From positions 168,367,625 to 168,431,624 of the forward strand of contig BTPG01000002.1 in NCBI GenBank assembly GCA_036245525.1: a stretch of 64,000 nt of DNA, read 5' to 3'. Both the position numbers and the translations under genes were made by a program. This document shows, one piece after another, positions 46,209 through 64,000 of the stretch; position 1 is the stretch's first letter; each line of letters begins with the position of its first letter. Below the pieces are notes generated by a model. The model was not told the origin of the DNA, searched no databases, and saw only the letters and a list, made by a program, of their open reading frames with translations. Source of the DNA: Semisulcospira habei (taxonomy: Eukaryota; Mollusca; Gastropoda; Semisulcospiridae).

Positions 46209-47090
46209 CTTCTTCTTCTTCTTCTCGAACGCCGTCACACTTGGAGTTTGGCTCTCAAAATAAAATCTGTGGTCTTCTGTAGCGCCTCCACAGGCCCGTA
46301 CAGTTTCTCTTGTAGAGTGGCGGGCTTCGGCCATATCTCCTCCCTCAGCAACTGGTGGTTCCCACAGTCCTGGAGGATGTGCTCTGCGGTCTGCTCTGCT
46401 TCTCCACAAGGGCACAGGGGAGATGGCACGAGGTGGAAGCGTCTGCGCAGGTGGAAATTGAGTCGGTTGTGCCCGGTCCTCAGACGAAAGATGGTCACCT
46501 GCTCTTGTCTGGACAGCTGATGGTAACTGTCTAGGGGCCGTTGTGGTGGTCTGTACACAGACTTAATGATGGTCTTCATCTCTGTGAAGCTGACTCCATT
46601 TTCATCTTGTTCTTTCTCTGCGCCCACTTTTGCCATTGCTGTCAGCTTCTTCATTGCCGTAGATGCCACAGTGTGAAGGGATCCACTGCAGCACCAGTCT
46701 GGTGCACTTGATGTTTTGCAGTGCCTCTTGTAGACGTGGCAGTTTGCTTGCTGTTGCTGCCTCAAGGACAGACATGGCATCAGTAAGGAAGACAATCTGG
46801 GCATCAGGGTCTGCAGTGCCACTAAGGGTGTTAGCTGCGCGGACTAGGGCTTCCACCTCAGCTCTGTAATTTGTGCAGTGAAGGCCTGTTGGTACTGCCT
46901 CTGCCTGCCATTTTCCGTTTGGGTACTGAATGTACACCCCAGCCCCTCCATCCTGAACTGCATCTGTGGCTGATCCATCGGTGTATGCCCGTATCCATGC
47001 TTCCTGGGGATACTTTTCTTCGAGCATGGCCAGTGTCAGGGCTTTCTTGCTCACAGTGCTGTGCTCATCTCTGGTGGTGATGTAGGGTAC
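46209..47090 (-). mobile_element. LINE 3' fragment with RNase H domain
   Basis: Flanked by an 11-bp duplication GTGAGCGGGTT (46198-46208 and 47091-47101); arm 1 holds the single copy at about 37725. On the - strand a frame (47054-46602) encodes an RNase H fold: 'AYTDGSA', 'YRAEVEALV', 'LTDAMSVL' and 'WIPSHCGIYGNEEAD', the D-E-D-D set. After a frameshift near 46640, a second frame (to 46235) gives 'RLRTGHNRLNFHL' and a Cys-rich 'CPCGEAEQTAEHILQDC'. The tail is (GAA)n. This layout fits I/Jockey-superfamily LINEs that carry RNase H. Confidence 0.92.
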
Positions 47091-47403
47091 GTGAGCGGGT
47101 TAACGAGCTACTGAATGGCCCGCCATCCGCTTGTTTTCCGTCAGCATAATTCGCCTTTTAACCCGGCCAATCGAGCCTGAAACGCGACACCAAGATAGGA
47201 ACTGATCGTGACAGTCCACGGATGCCGCGAGAAACGCTAGTAGCTTGCAGTTATCAAGCTAATCTGATTATCATGCTCGCCCTCTTTCCTGAACTGCAGT
47301 GTAGGTTTAACCCATATCATACTGAGAAAAGCTTCAAATTTGTACACTGCCATATGCAAGCTACATTATAGTACTTACAGATAAGGATATAGACCAATGG
47401 CTT

Positions 47404-47470
47404 TAGTTCAAGGGTAGTGCCAGAATAGCTTGAGACGCCAAGCTATTCTGGCACTACCCTTGAATTATTT
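47404..47470. repeat. AGCTTGGCGCC-family palindrome, short
   Basis: Variant hairpin TGCCAGAATAGCTTGAGACG / CCAAGCTATTCTGGCA; no partner in arm 1 at this place. Confidence 0.75.
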
Positions 47471-47696
47471 TAGTCAAACTTATTTCACACACTGGTGTAT
47501 TCCGAATAATGATAAGCGTTATTGTAGGAGACCCTACAACTCACCGGTTTGGAAATCGGTGTATAGCTCATTGACGGCTCGCCGTATCCAGATATTCAGC
47601 AATAAATCCGCGTATCCGGACGCGGCGAGCCACGAATGAGTTCAAATTTCCTTAACCCATTAACCCCTTTGAGACCTCCTGCATCCGCGGCTTACT

Positions 47697-47796
47697 TTAA
47701 AGGTAGTGCCAGATTAGCTTGGCGCCTGATGGCGCCAAGCTAATCTGACACTACCCTTGAATTATCATAGTCGGTCTATTTTCTGCAACTGGTACA
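47697..47796. repeat. AGCTTGGCGCC palindrome
   Basis: Partner of 31838-31920 and 37231-37335. Confidence 0.8.
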
Positions 47797-48557
47797 CGGT
47801 CGTCAAATTACACACTTCCAGAAATTGGCCTTGGGGTTAAATGGGTTTGAAAAAAAGCAGCAAAGCAGCATTCACCCGTTACGTTTTTAATCAAGAAGAG
47901 CACACACACAAAAAGGATTATGCAGGGTGGTAGTCATTGTGTAAAACCAAATGCTACAGAAAGAGAAAATCTGTGATTAAACATAAATACCGAATAAATA
48001 AAAATAAGATATTTAGAGTTACACAGTGGCGTACACATTTCATACATGTCCGTTGCAATAAACAACAAATGATATTTAAAAAAATTAGATGATGGACTTA
48101 TTTTCATCTGCGGCAAAGTTACCGATTGAATGGTTAGGTTGAATGGTTAGAAATAAAAACAATCACAGGTATATGCACACAGCTTGATGTAGACACCTAC
48201 ATTGCACTTTTAAAAAAATCTGACTGCGGATTTTGTTTCAAGTTGTTGTTTGTCTTTTTGTCATTGTCAACTTAATACGCTGTAGTCGGGCTGGGCCCGG
48301 TAACACGAAATAATACTCAGTTTGAGGCAAGAACCATCACGTCCATTTTCAAGAAAACCGAGATATTCATTGTTATACGATACAAATCTCGCTTTTCTAA
48401 GAAATGGACATAGTGCCTTTTGCAATATAACGGCAGTTATATTCCCACGAACCTCGCTGATGAAGTAGCTCATGTGATGGAAATCACTGGATGCATTTTC
48501 TGTTTTGCATTTTCCACGATGCACATAACAGTTTTGCTGTCTACTCGTGCAATGTGT

Positions 48558-48625
48558 GCTGGTCTGTGATTTGGGACCTTACGGCCGTAGGATGTAAGGT
48601 CCCAAATCACATACCAGCAAGCACG
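48558..48625. repeat. TGGTCTGTG hairpin, complete
   Basis: TGATTTGGGACCTTACGGCC / ATGTAAGGTCCCAAATCACA arms; partner of 36390-36458. Confidence 0.75.
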
Positions 48626-48952
48626 TTAAGTTGCGTTGTTGATGACAAACAAGTTGCAGTATGTCTGTACTGACAACATTCGACATAAGTCTTATGGATC
48701 GTGTCAAACGCCATTGTCGTTGACTGACATAACACTGACAGGATGACAACCTATTTATCACAGACGAAATGTAAAGACGATTCTACAACGGCTGGGTGTC
48801 ATATTGTTGGGACGTACACGCCATGAAACTAATAATTAACTATTTCACGGCTACAGATTAACACATGTTCAATATATCACAGCAGAAAAAACAATGAAAT
48901 GTTCACCAAGAAAGTTGCTTGAGTACGAACACTAGAAATTGGCAACAAATGG

Positions 48953-49276
48953 TTGGTTGGTTGGTTAGTTCGGGTTTAACGTCCACGGCACCGAAGTGAT
49001 AATGGACGGCCCTGACGGGTGGGTTATGGGTGACAGGGAAATCTATTACCTATGGAGTACGACCTGAACACTGATCAATTCAGGCGCATTCCAACTGTGC
49101 CACTTTGATTTAACAGGTCCTTTCAACGGACATGCTATTGAACAAACCCGTCTTTTCCCCCTGGATTGCGAGTCCAGCTACCGGGGCCGGGACGGGGATT
49201 CGAACCCACGACCCTGGCGATTCCCTTCGCTCTCCTGCTCCGAATCTTAACCGCCTGAGCTAATTCGGACTCGCTT
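48953..49276 (-). mobile_element. tRNA-derived SINE
   Basis: On the - strand, a head with A-box TTAGCTCAGGCGG (about 49262-49250) and B-box GGTTCGAATCCC (about 49205-49194), then the body; the 3' end is a (CCAA)n tail at 48953. About 80 bases present in arm 1 (29176-29255) are missing here, so the insertion came with a deletion. Confidence 0.85.
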
Positions 49277-49444
49277 TGCACGCTTTGCATGTAAAGTAAT
49301 TATGCGCTAAAACTGAATATCGAGTGTATTGCTGACGTTGAGATACATATATTTTTTAAAACGTCAACAACTGAGGACGTATGACCCACGGGCTGCAGCC
49401 GAGAACTGAGTGTTGCTGGTCGGTCCTCCACTAACGTCCCCAGT

Positions 49445-61706
<12,262 letters not shown>

Positions 61707-61758
61707 CTGCAAGATTAACGCTGTCGCTGAGAACATCTAAAAAATACGGTAGACTTTG

Positions 61759-63260
<1,502 letters not shown>

Positions 63261-63429
63261 AATACGGTAGACTTTGGGATGAAATCCTCATCTTGTTATG
63301 CTCGACGTGAGCTGAACCACAAGCCACAGATGAGGCACGACATACTTAGTGATATATACCAAAAAGAAGCACTCAGCGTTGGACAAGCAGTTAGGTCCCT
63401 TTATTCCTTCCTTATGTCACAGATCGACA

Positions 63430-63999
63430 GTCAACCGGCCTCCGTAACGCGGTGGTTTGTGCGTCGGACAGGCGGCCGACGGATTTGGGTTTGAGCGGGA
63501 TTTGCCTACTTGGATCGGCTCCTTCTCGAGTAGGTGTGCTACTGACCCAGTGGGAAGGCTGATGGCGGCCACGCAGCCGAGACTCACCGACTTCATGGGT
63601 GCGACTTTGGCGGGGTTGCTATCCGGGAATGACACATCGCACGATGTGGATGAGTACACAGCTGGCACTGCAGGTGTCCGCAGTTCCCGGGCCTGATTAA
63701 GTCCAGGATATTTATGACAGAAAGTGTGGAATGCGGCCTTGTGATGTAGTCCCTGACCCTATGGACCTGCATAGCATTGTTGTACTATCATTATCATACT
63801 CGTATGATGCTGTTTCGGGTTTTTGAGCCCTCGAGTCTTCTTCTCACGGTGACATCAGCCCTGTTCTACAGGAGCCCTTGGTCGGCGGTTGTTTCAGCCA
63901 GACAGTGCTGCTGTTGCGTGGAAGGACTAAAAGCTACGTCTAAGTAGGGGAAGTGATAAGTGGCTTGGCAGCAGTGCGGAGTTTTCTCCGGAGGAACAA
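63430..63999 (+). mobile_element. tRNA-derived SINE, runs off the window
   Basis: Partner of 5250-5860. A-box-like CGTAACGCGGTGG near 63445; body landmarks 'GAAGGCTGATGGCGGCCACG' and 'GTTGCGTGGAAGGACT'. Confidence 0.7.
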
Positions 64000-64000
64000 T

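Noticed and set aside
46155..46520. + strand ORF of 121 codons
   Set aside because: It is the shadow of the RNase H LINE coding region on the - strand.

Overview
This is eukaryotic, intron-rich, repeat-dense DNA from an invertebrate, most likely a mollusc and possibly a gastropod. That is an inference from many tRNA-derived SINEs, LINE fragments, a Gypsy-type LTR element, foldback elements and long (CA)n/(CT)n tracts, plus one recognisable host gene family. No bacterial operon, rRNA, CRISPR or free-standing tRNA gene is visible.

The host content is SAMHD1-like (HD-domain dNTP triphosphohydrolase). Eight in-frame exons for the C-terminal half lie on the + strand (6095-28995), and eight matching exons lie on the - strand (61706-49445). 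A third, partial copy of the last three exons lies on the + strand (34745-35811). The exons carry equivalents of human D311, K312, Y315, D319, R333, R352, K354, R366, Y374 and H376. The exons for the N-terminal part (SAM domain, H167, H206/D207) are not in the window for any copy.

The dominant structure is a very large imperfect inverted repeat. Arm 1 (about 5250-40010) and arm 2 (about 44030 to the window end) pair throughout, so the two gene copies converge tail to tail around a spacer of about 4 kb. A 10-N assembly gap at 43991-44000 sits within about 30 bases of the inner end of arm 2. The inverted duplication may therefore be genuine, or it may be two divergent haplotypes joined head to head.

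The arms differ by many clean insertions. Arm 1 alone carries a degraded Gypsy-like LTR retrotransposon (11950-17813) with a LINE nested inside it, a 1.2-kb DR1-motif repeat element, several SINEs, two LINE fragments and an extra 3'-exon block. Arm 2 alone carries a RNase H-bearing LINE (46209-47090), a 1.5-kb insertion (61759-63260) and SINEs. Several show target-site duplications.

Layout: 1-840 LINE 3' end; 861-2645 tandem 0.58-kb units; 2991-3554 direct repeat; 3790-4262 DR1 repeat; 5250-29000 gene copy A; 29000-32560 its 3' flank; 32560-34650 microsatellite-rich DNA; 34650-37560 partial gene copy C and flank; 37560-44000 centre with foldbacks, minisatellites and a SINE; 44030-47300 arm 2 inner part; 47300-64000 gene copy B and flanks. 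At least six families of short palindromic (foldback/MITE-like) elements recur throughout, mostly in introns.
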